A stretch of DNA of 64,000 bases from Bremerella volcania (GTDB lineage: Bacteria; Planctomycetota; Planctomycetia; Pirellulales; Pirellulaceae). The DNA is taken from NCBI RefSeq assembly GCF_007748115.1, contig NZ_CP036289.1, positions 124,001 to 188,000 on the forward strand. Reading direction: 5' to 3'. The translations under genes were made by a program, and so were the position numbers. Of this stretch, positions 46,994 through 56,582 are shown piece by piece (position 1 is the stretch's first letter; each line of letters starts with the position of its first letter). The notes under the pieces are model-generated. The model did no database searches and was not told the DNA's origin. It worked only from the letters and a program-made list of their open reading frames with translations.

Positions 46994-47128
46994 GGGAAAG
47001 ATTTCCTGGATGGGTGCTGAGTAAGTCAGGCAGTGTTTGGTGTTTCCAGCGGCTAGGATAGCGTGTCGATCGCGAGCATGCCAATAAGAAGCCCGTGGGC
47101 CTGTTAAAAAAGAAAGAGCACCATAAAA

Positions 47129-47157
47129 AAACGCTCGAACCAGCGGATCGAGCGTTT
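47129..47157 (-). terminator. Rho-independent terminator of the 47183 gene
   Basis: On the minus strand the stem AAACGCTCGA/TCGAGCGTTT (ten perfect pairs, nine-base loop) is followed by a run of seven T. It lies 26 bases after the stop of the carboxypeptidase-like lipoprotein gene, an ideal position. Its stem nearly matches the efp terminator. Confidence 0.85.
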
Positions 47158-47182
47158 CGTCAGAATGGGAATGTCGAAGGGA

Positions 47183-47605
47183 TTACTTCTTGTCGCTAAT
47201 AACGTCGAAGTTGATTTCATTCCTGCCACTTTCGACGGTGACCTGCTGCGTCGATTCCGTGTTGTATTCCGGTGGAAACTTTTCCTTAACGCCAGGCTGG
47301 GTGATTTGCCCTCGATCGTCTCGCTTGGCTCCACGCTGGGTGGTGATTCGCACTGTGTGTTCGCCGACCAGGGCGCCGTCGTTTTCCGCCATGTACGTCA
47401 GCTGGTAGTTGCCATCGGTGTCGGTGATACCGAACGAGCTACGACCGCCTTCGACTGGTTCAAACATGACGTAGGCCTCGGAAACAGGCTCGCCGTTGAG
47501 GGTCACCTTGCCGTTGACGGTCCCAATCGGATTGCCGCTGCCGCCACACCCGACAAGCTGTGAAATGGTAAGTAGTAAGCAGAGCGAAAGTCCGCGCGTA
47601 TTCAT
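47183..47605 (-). CDS. Small lipoprotein with carboxypeptidase-regulatory-like fold
   Basis: The 140-residue product has a lipoprotein signal (LCLLLTISQLVGCGGSG, Cys near residue 20) and a beta-sandwich like carboxypeptidase-regulatory or transthyretin-like domains (GTVNGKVTLNGEPVSEAYVM; GITDTDGNYQLTYM). Such small lipoproteins follow DUF1559 genes in planctomycetes, and here the DUF1559 gene lies 178 bases upstream on the same strand. It is terminated by the hairpin at 47129. It probably binds or stabilises a surface partner. Confidence 0.75.
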   Translation of the reverse strand: MNTRGLSLCLLLTISQLVGCGGSGNPIGTVNGKVTLNGEPVSEAYVMFEPVEGGRSSFGITDTDGNYQLTYMAENDGALVGEHTVRITTQRGAKRDDRGQITQPGVKEKFPPEYNTESTQQVTVESGRNEINFDVISDKK

Positions 47606-47783
47606 GAGATGAACTCCGTAAGGTCCCCACGACCATCAACGATCAATGAGGGGATAGGCCGACAGGCGTAGGTGAAAGAAAAAGAGACAGCCACAGCTTG
47701 TGGCAAAGCTCTGAGACGAAGTCAGAGCTTTGCCTGGGACGTTGGCAAAATGATTGCTTCAACGGGATGAAGCGATCGGGTGC

Positions 47784-48767
47784 TTAGTACTGTCCGATCG
47801 GCTGACCGTCGTGGCTATTCAGCAGGCGCTCGTACGTGGTATTCGTACCACCACCGATGTCGTCGTCGATCGTTTCGCTGAGGAAGTGAACCGAACCATC
47901 GGCGAACACGAACTGCGATCCGCCTGGGTGAACGCTGGAAAAACCCTGACGTCCATCGTTGTCGTTACAGCCGGTGCCGCAAGTTGCCGTAGTATTGATG
48001 TGCGGCTTGCCACCACCAACGACTGAGATAAAGCCGGTATCGAAGTTACCATTTCGTTCGACGTCAGCATTGCCATTGTGGCCGAAAACCAGTCCGGCAC
48101 CCAGAGTGGCACCGTTCAGCTTCCAGGCACGCTCGCCGACCATGGCCGTATTGCTCGTACCGTCGGTGACGTCCCGCATGCCAACACGCAAACGCTTGTT
48201 ACCATCGACATTCGTACCTGGGACGAAAATACCGTTGGGGCTATGGGCTCGGTCGACATTGCCGGCACTGTTGACGCCGATGTAGTTGGACAAAGCCAAC
48301 TCGTGATCGGGGCTGCCCTGGTTGGTGAGATAATGCGAGTTCAAATCAGGACCCGAATCGGATGGGCAGCGGAAGCCACTGATTGGCGTTTTCAGAATGG
48401 CCAACTTGGTAGCATTGTTTACCGCTTCGTGTAGACGATCGGGCGAGCTCGGGGCCAGCTGATCGTAGGCGGCCGTTTGTTCGATCTGCGGCAGGATCAG
48501 CGTACCCCAACTCCAGCTGGAGTGATCGGCCTCGCTGCCGCCGTTCACTTCATGATCGTAACTGATCGCTGGAAACGCTCCATAGGTATCGTGATAGTTG
48601 TGCAGTGCCAACCCAAGCTGTTTCAGGTTGTTGGTGCACTGCATACGTCGGGCAGCTTCCCGAGCCTGTTGTACGGCGGGCAGCAACAGGGCGATCAAAA
48701 CACCAATGATGGCGATCACCACCAAGAGTTCGACTAACGTAAATCCACAGCGCGCGGCAGTCTTCAT
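47784..48767 (-). CDS. DUF1559 pseudopilin-like protein
   Basis: This is the type IV pilin-like N-terminus CGFTLVELLVVIAIIGVLIA (prepilin cleavage before Phe9), followed by RREAARRMQCTNNLKQ-like residues (here QAREAARRMQCTNNLKQLGL) and the DUF1559 domain. Near the C-terminus FADGSVHFLSETID matches the H-X9-DG motif. Length is 327 aa. DUF1559 proteins are highly multiplied in planctomycetes and form surface fibres or secretion pseudopili. It probably shares regulation with the lipoprotein gene downstream. Confidence 0.95.
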   Translation of the reverse strand: MKTAARCGFTLVELLVVIAIIGVLIALLLPAVQQAREAARRMQCTNNLKQLGLALHNYHDTYGAFPAISYDHEVNGGSEADHSSWSWGTLILPQIEQTAAYDQLAPSSPDRLHEAVNNATKLAILKTPISGFRCPSDSGPDLNSHYLTNQGSPDHELALSNYIGVNSAGNVDRAHSPNGIFVPGTNVDGNKRLRVGMRDVTDGTSNTAMVGERAWKLNGATLGAGLVFGHNGNADVERNGNFDTGFISVVGGGKPHINTTATCGTGCNDNDGRQGFSSVHPGGSQFVFADGSVHFLSETIDDDIGGGTNTTYERLLNSHDGQPIGQY

Positions 48768-49182
48768 AGATAGTGCCTAGTTCGGATAGGGATAAGGAAT
48801 GGGGCATTCAAGCGGCGAGCTAATCGAGGGGGCTCACGTGCCGCTTAAAGACAAGGATCTGAAGGTCTTTGCAAGAGAACTAAAGAATCTGATGGTTATT
48901 GAGTATTGTTGCTAACCCCGCTTTTCGGGTCATTGCGTTCTTGTCACGCAGGGATTGCTGATTTGTCACAAGAGTTGAGATTCTTTGCGGGGAAGTTATG
49001 GATGTTGGTGGATTTTGAAATCCTTGTTCACGCCCTTGAGAATCATCGCCTGGATTGCCACTACCGAAGCGGGCAGTGCGCTGGGGCTCATCGCAATAGA
49101 GAGAGCGAGAGCGTGCGTTCATCGCAGCACGTGAGGACGCTCACGAAGCGGTACGCCAAAGAAAGCAGGAAACGTCGGTTCG
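48768..49182. other. Intergenic region upstream of the DUF1559 gene
   Basis: These 415 bases lie between the 3' end of the VWA gene and the DUF1559 start. I see no clear promoter boxes, repeat or RNA gene; a 184-codon plus-strand frame (48906-49460) runs into the VWA gene and is an overlap artefact. It must contain the DUF1559 promoter. Confidence 0.5.
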
Positions 49183-50931
49183 TTACTTCGGCAGTCCTTC
49201 TGCCTGGTGAACCATTTCCAGAAACTCGGCCCGGTACGATGCCCCGGGGCCACCAGCATACGGTGCGGCGATTTCTTCGATGGCGGCGTAGCTGGTCTTT
49301 TGGGTTTGCTCGCTGTCTCGCAACAGCATGCCGAACATGGCGACGGCGGCGGCGAATTGGAAGTCTCCGCTGGCCTTGGCGAAGTCTTTGCCATCGTCGA
49401 CGATCGTCGAAGTCATCAGCGTGCTGGTGTCGGAGTCAGGCTGCTTGTAGCGCAGCTTGAGCGTCAACAGTTCGTCCGACTGGGCGGCCTCCGAGGGGAC
49501 GCGTTCGGTTTGGTACTTCAGATCGTCGATCTTGCCGTTGGCGGTGGTCTCGGTGCCGAAGGGGATCAACTCGTAGAACGCGGTGACCGTGTGCCCGGCA
49601 CCGATTTCACCGGCGTCCTTTTTGTCGTCGTTGAAGTCTTCGGCTTTGAGCAAACGATTTTCGTAGCCCACCAGGCGATAGGCGGCGACTTTGGTCGGAT
49701 TGAATTCGACCTGAATCTTGACGTCTTTGGCGATGGTGACCAACGTGCCGGCCATCTGCTCGACCAACACCTTTTTTGCTTCTTGCTGGGTATCGATGAA
49801 CGTGTAGTTGCCGTTGGCCTTGTTCGAGAGTTGTTCCAGCAGCGAGTCGTTGTGGTTGTCGCTGCCGAAGCCGAGAATGCTCAGGTAGATGTTCTTCTTG
49901 GCGTGCTCCTGGGCCAGACGAACCAGGTCGCCGGTGCTGGTGGTGCCGACGTTAAAGTCGCCGTCGGTACACAGCAGCACGCGATTGGTGGCCCCTTTCA
50001 GAAAATGATCGGTCGCCATCTTGTAAGCCAGTTGAATCCCTTCACCCCCGTTGGTCGAACCACCGGCGTGCAGTTGATCGAGCGCGCTGATGATCTCGGC
50101 CTTCTGGTCGCCAGAGGTTGGCTCGAGGACGAGGCCTGCGGCTCCGGCGTAGACGACGATCGAAATCATGTCGTTCTCGCTCAGCTGGTCGACCAGCATT
50201 TTCATCCCTTGCTTGAGCAGCGGCAGCTTGTTGGGCTGGTTCATCGAGCCCGATACGTCGAGCAGAAAGACGAGATTGCTCGAGGGCCGCTCAGTGAGGT
50301 CCAGCTCTTTCCCCTTCAGCGCCACGCGAGCCAGGCGATGATCGGGGTTCCAGGGACAATTGGCGACCTCCAGCGAGGCCGCGAACGGGTGCTCGCCGTC
50401 GGTTGGTGCCGGGTAATCGTAAACGAAGTAGTTCACCATCTCTTCGATCCGCACCGCATCGACCGGTGGTAGCCGACGATAGCTGGTCAGATAGAAGCGA
50501 ATCTTGGAGTAGGAAGCCGTATCGACGTCGATCGAGAAGGTCGACAGGGGTTGATCGTTGACGGCGATGAAGCCGTTCTCGTCGATCTTGTCGAACTTCT
50601 CACCACCGATGCCCGGTCCTTGGCCTTCGCCTGGCCGTTGTCCGTCGCCAGGCATCGACGAGAGAACTAATGGTTGCCGTGACATCGGCATAAAACCGTG
50701 TGGGTTCGGGCCGCTGTCCTCAAAGCTTCCTTTGGGCGACGGAGGTGGAGAGTAGTTCTCTCGCAGGTTCTTGGCGACGTCCTTCCGCCGGGCCAGTTCT
50801 TCGTTAAGCGTTTCGCTTTTGGTGTTCGTTTCCTGTGAGAGTTTGCCAGGCTGGTTTGATGCGGGCTTGGCGTCACAGCCGAAGAAGCCAGCGGATAATA
50901 GGAGCATCGAGACGAGAAGAAATCGCTTCAT
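49183..50931 (-). CDS. YfbK-type VWA lipoprotein (first of a tandem pair)
   Basis: The 582-residue protein starts at ATG 50931 (preferred over 50970) with a lipoprotein signal LLVSMLLLSAGFFGCDAK. The N-terminal von Willebrand domain begins FSIDVDTASYSKIRFYL. The VWA domain holds the MIDAS DVSGSMNQPNK (Asp225, Ser227, Ser229) and then a conserved Thr/Asp region. A DUF3520-like C-terminus follows (AGHTVTAFYELIPFGTE). YfbK-type proteins are surface or periplasmic VWA lipoproteins of unknown ligand. The neighbouring gene at 51103 is a diverged tandem duplicate. Confidence 0.93.
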   Translation of the reverse strand: MKRFLLVSMLLLSAGFFGCDAKPASNQPGKLSQETNTKSETLNEELARRKDVAKNLRENYSPPPSPKGSFEDSGPNPHGFMPMSRQPLVLSSMPGDGQRPGEGQGPGIGGEKFDKIDENGFIAVNDQPLSTFSIDVDTASYSKIRFYLTSYRRLPPVDAVRIEEMVNYFVYDYPAPTDGEHPFAASLEVANCPWNPDHRLARVALKGKELDLTERPSSNLVFLLDVSGSMNQPNKLPLLKQGMKMLVDQLSENDMISIVVYAGAAGLVLEPTSGDQKAEIISALDQLHAGGSTNGGEGIQLAYKMATDHFLKGATNRVLLCTDGDFNVGTTSTGDLVRLAQEHAKKNIYLSILGFGSDNHNDSLLEQLSNKANGNYTFIDTQQEAKKVLVEQMAGTLVTIAKDVKIQVEFNPTKVAAYRLVGYENRLLKAEDFNDDKKDAGEIGAGHTVTAFYELIPFGTETTANGKIDDLKYQTERVPSEAAQSDELLTLKLRYKQPDSDTSTLMTSTIVDDGKDFAKASGDFQFAAAVAMFGMLLRDSEQTQKTSYAAIEEIAAPYAGGPGASYRAEFLEMVHQAEGLPK

Positions 50932-51030
50932 CGGACAGACTCCACCTGGGTGATGGGTGATAGCGAGCATGAGCTACACGCAGTTTCGCAAGCTTTTCCG
51001 CAGGAGTCATGCGTATTGTTTGTGAAGATC

Positions 51031-51066
51031 GAAAGAAAAAAGCCGCCTGCAGTGGTCAGGCGGCCT
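51031..51066 (-). terminator. Rho-independent terminator after the second VWA gene
   Basis: On the minus strand the perfect eight-base stem GCCGCCTG/CAGGCGGC is followed by TTTTTTC. It lies 37 bases after the stop of the 51103 gene. It separates the tandem VWA genes, so the downstream copy (49183) needs its own promoter in the 171-base gap. Confidence 0.88.
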
Positions 51067-51102
51067 TCGAGTGAACAATGCGGAATGATTCCTGAGGCAA
51101 GC

Positions 51103-53343
51103 TTACTTCTGCAGCCGTTCGACCTGGCGGATCATTTCCAGGAATTCTTCGCGATACGACGAGCCTGGGCCGTCGACGTTAGAAGCGACCAGTTCTTCGA
51201 TCTCGGCGAAGTTGGTTTCATGGTGGAAGTGGCTACCGCGGAGCTTCAAGCCGAACATGGCCACGGCCGAGGCGAATTGGAAGTCGCCGGTGGCCTGGTT
51301 GAACTTGTTGCCGCTATCGACCACCGGGTAGGTCATCAGCGTGCTGACGTCTTCCTCAGGCTGCTTGTATCGCAGCTTCAAGGTCATCAGCTCGTTGCTG
51401 TTGGCGGCTTTGGTCGTCTTGGGTTTGGTCTGATACTTCAATTCGTCGACCTTGGGATCGACGGCAGCGACTTCGGTATCACCGTTACCCTTAGCCGGCA
51501 CCACTTCGTAGAACGCAGTAACCGTGTGCCCGGCACCGATTTCACCGGCGTCCTTCTTGTCGTCGTTGAAGTCCTGGGCGGCGAGCAGGCGGTTCTCGTA
51601 GCCGACCAGGCGATACGAAGCGACCTTCTTCGGGTTGAACTCGATCTGGATCTTCACGTCCTTGGCGATGGTCAGCAGCGTGCCGCTCATCTGTTCGACC
51701 AGCACCTTCTTGGCTTCCTTCTCATTATCAATAAATGAATAGTTACCGTTGGCCTTGTTCGACAGCTGTTCGAGCATCGAGTCGTTGTGGTTGCCGATAC
51801 CGAAGCCCATCACGCTGAGGTAAATGTTCTTCTTGGCTTGTTCGGCGGCCATGCCGACCAGCCCGCCGGTGCTCGTTTCGCCGACGTTGAAGTCGCCGTC
51901 GGTGCACAAGATCACGCGGTTGGTTCCACCCTGGATGAAGTTTTCCGTGGCGGTCTTATAGGCCAGCTGAATGCCTTGTCCGCCGTTGGTCGAACCGCCC
52001 GCTTGCAGGCGATCGAGTGCTTCCAGGATCTTGGCCTTTTCGTAGCCGTAGGTGGGTTCCAGCACCATGCCGGCGGCACCGGCGTAGACGACGATTGAAA
52101 CCTTGTCGTTTTCGCCCAGCTGATCGACGAGCATCTTCATGCCCTTCTTCAGCAGCGGCAGCTTGTTGGGGTTGTTCATCGAGCCGGAAACGTCCAACAG
52201 AAACACGAGGTTACTGGCCGGGCGATCTTCGGTGTCGATTTCCTTCCCCTTGATGCCGACGCGAACCAGGCGATTGCTGGGGTTCCATGGGCAGCTGGCC
52301 ACTTCGACGTTGGCGGCGAACGGATGCTCGTCGGTGGGGGTCGCGTAGTCGTAGGTGAAGTAGTTCACCAGTTCTTCCACGCGAACCGCATCCCGCGGTG
52401 GCAGCTGACCAAACTGGCTTAGGTAAGAACGAATCTTCGAGTAGCTGGCCGTGTCGACGTCGATCGAGAAAGTCGACAGAGGCTGATCGGCGACCGCGAT
52501 GAAGTCGTTTTCTTCGATCGGCTCAAACTTGTCGCCCCCTTCGCCGGGGCCGACGCCGTCGCCTGGTTTGTCGAACTCTAATCGCATTTCATCGAGCGGC
52601 TTGAAGTCCAAAGATCGCACTTCGCCCTCCCTGCTGAAGCGAGTTCGAGCTTCGACCCCTTGTAGCCGGTCGCTTTCGGCTGGCTTGGTGGCCGGCACCG
52701 GATTGCTGGCAACGCGTGCCGCTGGGTCGCCAACAGCCGGACCCGACATAGCAGACGCTCCAACAGGGGCCGGCGGGGCCTCAGGGGCAGCTTCCTTCTT
52801 GGCAACGTCGGCCCGCTTGGCTTCCGAAGCGGGTGCGTTTTCGCGGTAGGGCTGTTCTTTGACGTTCCTTTCCATCTGCTGAAGCTGTTTGATCCTGTGG
52901 GTGCCTTCGGCATATTTTCCGACTTCTTCCCGTTCGCCAGAGACCGGTTGCCCATCGAGTTGCGAGCTGAGGTCATCCATCACAGGCTTGCTTTCTTCAG
53001 CCATGTCCCGTATCGCTTTGCCGCCATAGTAGCCGGGCTCAATCGTCGGAGTCGGCTCGGTGGGAACAGGGCCTGCCGTATTGGACTGGGCTTGGCGCCC
53101 CATCTGCATCTGTCCCACTTCGGCTTGCTCCGGAACGACCGAGAAGTTTGTCTCCCCCGGCTCTACGTAACCTTCCAACGGTACCTGCGTGAGGGACTCG
53201 TCGGCGGAGCTTAGTTCCGTGTGTGTGCTGTTATCCGCGCCTGGGGCTCGTTGACTCGTCGCGGCAACGTCGCCCGGTTGGGCGTTACATCCAACGAGGG
53301 AGACACCTAGAAGCAGCGGCGTGAGAATCCATATCTTTTTCAT
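51103..53343 (-). CDS. YfbK-type VWA lipoprotein, long form
   Basis: The 746-residue product has a lipoprotein signal (WILTPLLLGVSLVGCNAQPG) and then ~250 residues of Pro/Ala/Glu-rich, poorly conserved extension with coiled-coil-like stretches. From ~residue 290 it follows the shorter paralogue closely: FSIDVDTASYSKIRSYL, MIDAS DVSGSMNNPNK with Asp384, and the DUF3520-type end AGHTVTAFYEVVPAKGNGD. The extension may reach across the cell wall or bind a partner. It is the upstream member of a tandem pair that arose by duplication. Confidence 0.93.
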   Translation of the reverse strand: MKKIWILTPLLLGVSLVGCNAQPGDVAATSQRAPGADNSTHTELSSADESLTQVPLEGYVEPGETNFSVVPEQAEVGQMQMGRQAQSNTAGPVPTEPTPTIEPGYYGGKAIRDMAEESKPVMDDLSSQLDGQPVSGEREEVGKYAEGTHRIKQLQQMERNVKEQPYRENAPASEAKRADVAKKEAAPEAPPAPVGASAMSGPAVGDPAARVASNPVPATKPAESDRLQGVEARTRFSREGEVRSLDFKPLDEMRLEFDKPGDGVGPGEGGDKFEPIEENDFIAVADQPLSTFSIDVDTASYSKIRSYLSQFGQLPPRDAVRVEELVNYFTYDYATPTDEHPFAANVEVASCPWNPSNRLVRVGIKGKEIDTEDRPASNLVFLLDVSGSMNNPNKLPLLKKGMKMLVDQLGENDKVSIVVYAGAAGMVLEPTYGYEKAKILEALDRLQAGGSTNGGQGIQLAYKTATENFIQGGTNRVILCTDGDFNVGETSTGGLVGMAAEQAKKNIYLSVMGFGIGNHNDSMLEQLSNKANGNYSFIDNEKEAKKVLVEQMSGTLLTIAKDVKIQIEFNPKKVASYRLVGYENRLLAAQDFNDDKKDAGEIGAGHTVTAFYEVVPAKGNGDTEVAAVDPKVDELKYQTKPKTTKAANSNELMTLKLRYKQPEEDVSTLMTYPVVDSGNKFNQATGDFQFASAVAMFGLKLRGSHFHHETNFAEIEELVASNVDGPGSSYREEFLEMIRQVERLQK

Positions 53344-53485
53344 CGGTTTCGACCCGCACAGTTTGGTTGGGGATGAGTGTTTCTGCGTTTTACGACCTAC
53401 TTGAGCTCACCCAGAGAGACGAGACACTTTCGGCCAGCGATTTGCAGAAAGGAGATTTTTTCCGAATTTTTGTCCACTGCGGCAC

Positions 53486-54199
53486 TTACGTCATGCTGGC
53501 AATCGCCAGCCAGTTGACCTGGTCGGGAAGTGCGCAGGCGCCAAAAGGAACATGCGTCAAAATCGGCACCGGGCAGCGGCGGGCCAGCTCGGTTCGGTTG
53601 GTCGCACGGCTGACGTCGCTTGCATCGGACTGAATATCATTCAGAATGATGCCCGCAATCGGAACGCCTCCCTGGTAGAACCGAGCCGTGATCACGGTTT
53701 GCAGCGTTTCGTTGATCATGCCCAGTCGATTGGCCGCGACGATGACCAGCGGCAGCCCAAACTCCAGGGCCAGGTCGGCGACGTAATCGTCGTCGGACAT
53801 GGGGGAAAGCAGCCCTCCAGCTCCTTCGACCAGGATCAGATCACACGCGCCGGCGGCTTGCTGCTGTCTCCAAAAGTCGAAGCCAGTTCGCAGCAGCTTC
53901 GTGTCGAGCACCTTCCCTTCGGCCCGAGCAGACAGATGGGGGGCCAGCGGCGCGTGAAACGTTTGCGGGCAGATGGTACGCGGATCCCAGATCTTTCCGG
54001 AAGACTCCCACAGCGTGTGCACATCTTCCGAGATCCACTGGCCTTCCTTTTCGATCAGTCCGCTGGCCGCAGGTTTGTAAGTGCCGACGCGGAGCCCCGC
54101 ATTTCGAAGGCTTCCGGCGATCAAACCGGCCACGTGGGTCTTGCCGACGCCCGTATTATTTCCGGTAATAAAGAGTCCTCTTGGTGGTTTTCCGTCCAT
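53486..54199 (-). CDS. bioD: Dethiobiotin synthetase
   Basis: BioD closes the ureido ring of dethiobiotin with ATP and CO2. The start is the ATG at 54199; the frame extends to 54247 but the conserved protein starts MDGKPPRGLFITGNNTGVGKT, with the P-loop GNNTGVGKT near residue 12-20. Further conserved elements are YKPAASG and LVEGAGGLLSP. The length, 237 aa, is typical. It stands alone; no other bio genes are in the window. The divergent amidase gene begins 68 bases away. Confidence 0.95.
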   Translation of the reverse strand: MDGKPPRGLFITGNNTGVGKTHVAGLIAGSLRNAGLRVGTYKPAASGLIEKEGQWISEDVHTLWESSGKIWDPRTICPQTFHAPLAPHLSARAEGKVLDTKLLRTGFDFWRQQQAAGACDLILVEGAGGLLSPMSDDDYVADLALEFGLPLVIVAANRLGMINETLQTVITARFYQGGVPIAGIILNDIQSDASDVSRATNRTELARRCPVPILTHVPFGACALPDQVNWLAIASMT

Positions 54200-54267
54200 A
54201 GGGGAAATAGTACCATTTTGCCAGTTCGCATCCCAGCATCGCTTCAAGTGAGTAAGCAGTCAGAAAC

Positions 54268-55155
54268 ATGAGCAAACCGGACAAGGTCAACGTCGCCGTC
54301 GTGCAGATGACGTGCAGCGGCAACAAAGAAGAGAACGTCGCCAAAGCGGTTGCCAAAATCGCTGAGGCCGCCCGGCAGGGAGCGAACATTGTTTGCCTGC
54401 AAGAGCTGTTCCCCGGTCTCTACTTCTGCCAGACCGAGGACCATATTCAGTTCGAACTGGCCGAACCGATCCCCGGCCCAACCAGCGAGCGCATTCAAGC
54501 CGCCGCGAAGGAGCACGGCGTGGTGGTCGTCGCTTCACTGTTCGAGAAGCGCGCCGAAGGGTTGTACCACAACACGGCCGCTGTGTTTGATGCCGATGGA
54601 GCATTCCTGGGGATTTACCGCAAGATGCACATCCCGGACGACCCGCACTACTACGAGAAGTTTTACTTCACGCCAGGCGATATCGGCTTCCGCACGTTCG
54701 ATACGAAGTTTGGCCGCTTGGGCGTGTGCATCTGCTGGGATCAGTGGTTCCCCGAAGCGGCTCGCTTGACGGCGCTGACTGGGGCTCAGATTCTGGTCTA
54801 CCCAACGGCGATCGGTTGGCTGCATCCGGAAAAGGAAGAGTACGGCCCGGCCCAGGTCTCGGCGTGGGAAACGATGATGCGCAGCCACGCGATCGCCAAC
54901 GGTGTGTTCGTCGCCGCGCCCAATCGCGTGGGGATTGAAGACAACATCGAGTTCTGGGGGCACTCGTTCGTGGTCGATCCGACCGGCACGCTGCTGGAAG
55001 TGGCTTCGCACGACCAGGAAGAGATCCTGGTAGTCGAGTGCAACCTGGCCCAGATCGACTTCTCTAGAACGCATTGGCCTTTCCTGCGTGATCGTCGCAT
55101 CGACGCTTACGCCGGGCTGACCAAACGATTCATCGATGGGGACGTCACCTCATGA
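54268..55155 (+). CDS. aguB: N-carbamoylputrescine amidase
   Basis: This nitrilase-fold hydrolase converts N-carbamoylputrescine to putrescine. The triad is visible: Glu in LQELFPGLYFC, Lys in YRKMHIPDDP and Cys in GVCICWDQWFPEAAR. HIPDDPHYYEKFYFTPGD is characteristic of the AguB group. The 295-residue length fits. It overlaps the agmatine deiminase gene by four bases (ATGA), so both enzymes of the agmatine route are made together. Confidence 0.95.
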   Translation: MSKPDKVNVAVVQMTCSGNKEENVAKAVAKIAEAARQGANIVCLQELFPGLYFCQTEDHIQFELAEPIPGPTSERIQAAAKEHGVVVVASLFEKRAEGLYHNTAAVFDADGAFLGIYRKMHIPDDPHYYEKFYFTPGDIGFRTFDTKFGRLGVCICWDQWFPEAARLTALTGAQILVYPTAIGWLHPEKEEYGPAQVSAWETMMRSHAIANGVFVAAPNRVGIEDNIEFWGHSFVVDPTGTLLEVASHDQEEILVVECNLAQIDFSRTHWPFLRDRRIDAYAGLTKRFIDGDVTS

Positions 55156-56183
55156 ACGATCGGCTGACGCCCAAACAACAAGAGTACCGCTGGCCCGCCG
55201 AGTGGGAGCCGCACGTCGGAACGCTCCTTTCGTGGCCGCACAATCGCGACTCGTGGCCTGGCAAGTTCGAGCCGGTTCCTGGCGTGTACAAAAAGCTGGT
55301 GACCGCGCTGTGCGAAGTCGAGGACGTGCATATCCTGGCAGCCGCCGGTGAGATACTGACCCAGGCCGAAGACCTGGTGGGGCATCTGCCCAACGTTTTC
55401 ATCCACGCGATCCCAACCAACGATGCCTGGGCCCGCGATCATGGTCCCAGCTTTCTGCAGGCCCCCAAAGGCAAGCCGTGGATGGCGGTCGACTGGAACT
55501 ACAATGCCTGGGGTGGCAAGTATCCGCCGTGGGGTAACGACCAGGCCGTGCCCGAGCGGCTGTCCGAGAAACTCGGCTTCGGCCGCTTTCAGCCAGGCAT
55601 CGTCATGGAAGGGGGCGCCGTCGACGGCAACGGCGGAGGGCTGGTGCTCAGCACGACGGAGTGCTTACTCAATCCGAATCGCAACCCTCACCTTTCCCAG
55701 GCCGAAACCGAAAAATTTCTGTGCGACTACCTATGTGCGGAAAAGATTCTGTGGCTGCATCGTGGGATCGCCGGCGATGATACCGATGGCCACATCGACG
55801 AGCTGGCTCGCTTCGTCGGTCTAGGCACGGTCGTGGCCGCCTACGAAGAAGATACCAGCGACGAGAACTACGAGGCGCTCCAGCAGAACTTCCAAGACCT
55901 GCAGGACATGACCGACCTGAGTGGGCAACCGCTGGAAGTCATTCCACTGCCCATGCCCAAGGCCAAGTACCAGGAGGACCAGCGCCTGCCGGCCAGCTAC
56001 TGCAATTTTTATATCGCCAACGAAATCGTCATCGTCCCCCAGTTCGGCGATGATGCCGACGCGAAAGCATGCGATACGTTGCAGGGCTGTTTCCCGGATC
56101 GCAAGATCGTCCCGATCGACGCGATCGACTTGGTTTGGGGCTTAGGGGCGTTCCACTGCATTTCGCAGCAGATTATGAAGTAG
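55152..56183 (+). CDS. aguA: Agmatine deiminase
   Basis: AguA hydrolyses agmatine to N-carbamoylputrescine. Family motifs are present: PAEWEPHVGTLLSWPHN at the start, RDHGPSFL, EGGAVDGNGGGLVLSTTECL and the C-terminal catalytic cysteine in LGAFHCISQQ. The 343-residue length is normal. With aguB just upstream the pair completes putrescine synthesis from agmatine; an arginine decarboxylase would be needed but is not in the window. Confidence 0.96.
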   Translation: MNDRLTPKQQEYRWPAEWEPHVGTLLSWPHNRDSWPGKFEPVPGVYKKLVTALCEVEDVHILAAAGEILTQAEDLVGHLPNVFIHAIPTNDAWARDHGPSFLQAPKGKPWMAVDWNYNAWGGKYPPWGNDQAVPERLSEKLGFGRFQPGIVMEGGAVDGNGGGLVLSTTECLLNPNRNPHLSQAETEKFLCDYLCAEKILWLHRGIAGDDTDGHIDELARFVGLGTVVAAYEEDTSDENYEALQQNFQDLQDMTDLSGQPLEVIPLPMPKAKYQEDQRLPASYCNFYIANEIVIVPQFGDDADAKACDTLQGCFPDRKIVPIDAIDLVWGLGAFHCISQQIMK

Positions 56184-56311
56184 CACAAGCGGTCAGAAGT
56201 GGGCTTTAGCGATCAGTTTGATCGAAGTAGGGAATTGCCGCTGAGACGTACACTTTGGACGTGTGATGGAATGCGGGGGAGGCTCGCAGGACGGTTCGTC
56301 CTGAAGCGTGC

Positions 56312-56485
56312 ATGAAGTTCGAGGGCTCAGCTCATTGCGAGGCGGGCTATGACATCCGCATGGTTCAGGAACTGCTTGGTCACAAAGACGTTCGCACGAC
56401 AATGATCTACACGCACGTCTTGAACCGAGGCGGCCGTGGTGTCCGCAGCCCGGCTGACGGTCTGACTCGTGGTCACGGTGAGTGA
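56312..56485 (+). pseudogene. intI: Integron integrase, C-terminal remnant
   Basis: The frame reads [20 protein letters not shown], then [20 protein letters not shown], and stops at 56485. This matches the extreme C-terminus of integron integrases (IntI), including the tyrosine-recombinase histidine (LLGH) and the catalytic tyrosine (IYTH), and the GGxGVRSPxD end that is typical of IntI rather than XerC/D. Only ~45 residues of a ~320-residue protein remain; the sequence upstream no longer matches. It is read toward the cassette-like gene, as in reverse integrons. No start region is left, so it is not functional. Confidence 0.85.
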
Positions 56486-56539
56486 TATGATGAAACATCC
56501 TATCACGCAGCGAAAGTCTTGAAAAAGATGCAACCACCG

Positions 56540-56582
56540 AGTATGAAGAGTCTTGCAACGATTGGCGTGCTGCGCGTTAGGC
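56540..56582 (+). other. Candidate integron recombination site (attI or attC end)
   Basis: GTTAGGC at 56576-56582 fits the integron core GTTRRRY exactly, about 90 bases downstream of the integrase stop. The opposing sequence CAACGATTGGCG ahead of it gives AACG...CGTT symmetry. Recombination would place a cassette boundary after the G at 56576, just before the unknown gene. The short site alone would be weak evidence; its position between an intI end and a cassette-like gene makes it plausible. Confidence 0.45.

Noticed and set aside
49207-50472. 421-codon plus-strand frame opposite the VWA gene
   Set aside because: Mirror of the real minus-strand gene in a GC-rich region; no recognisable domain.
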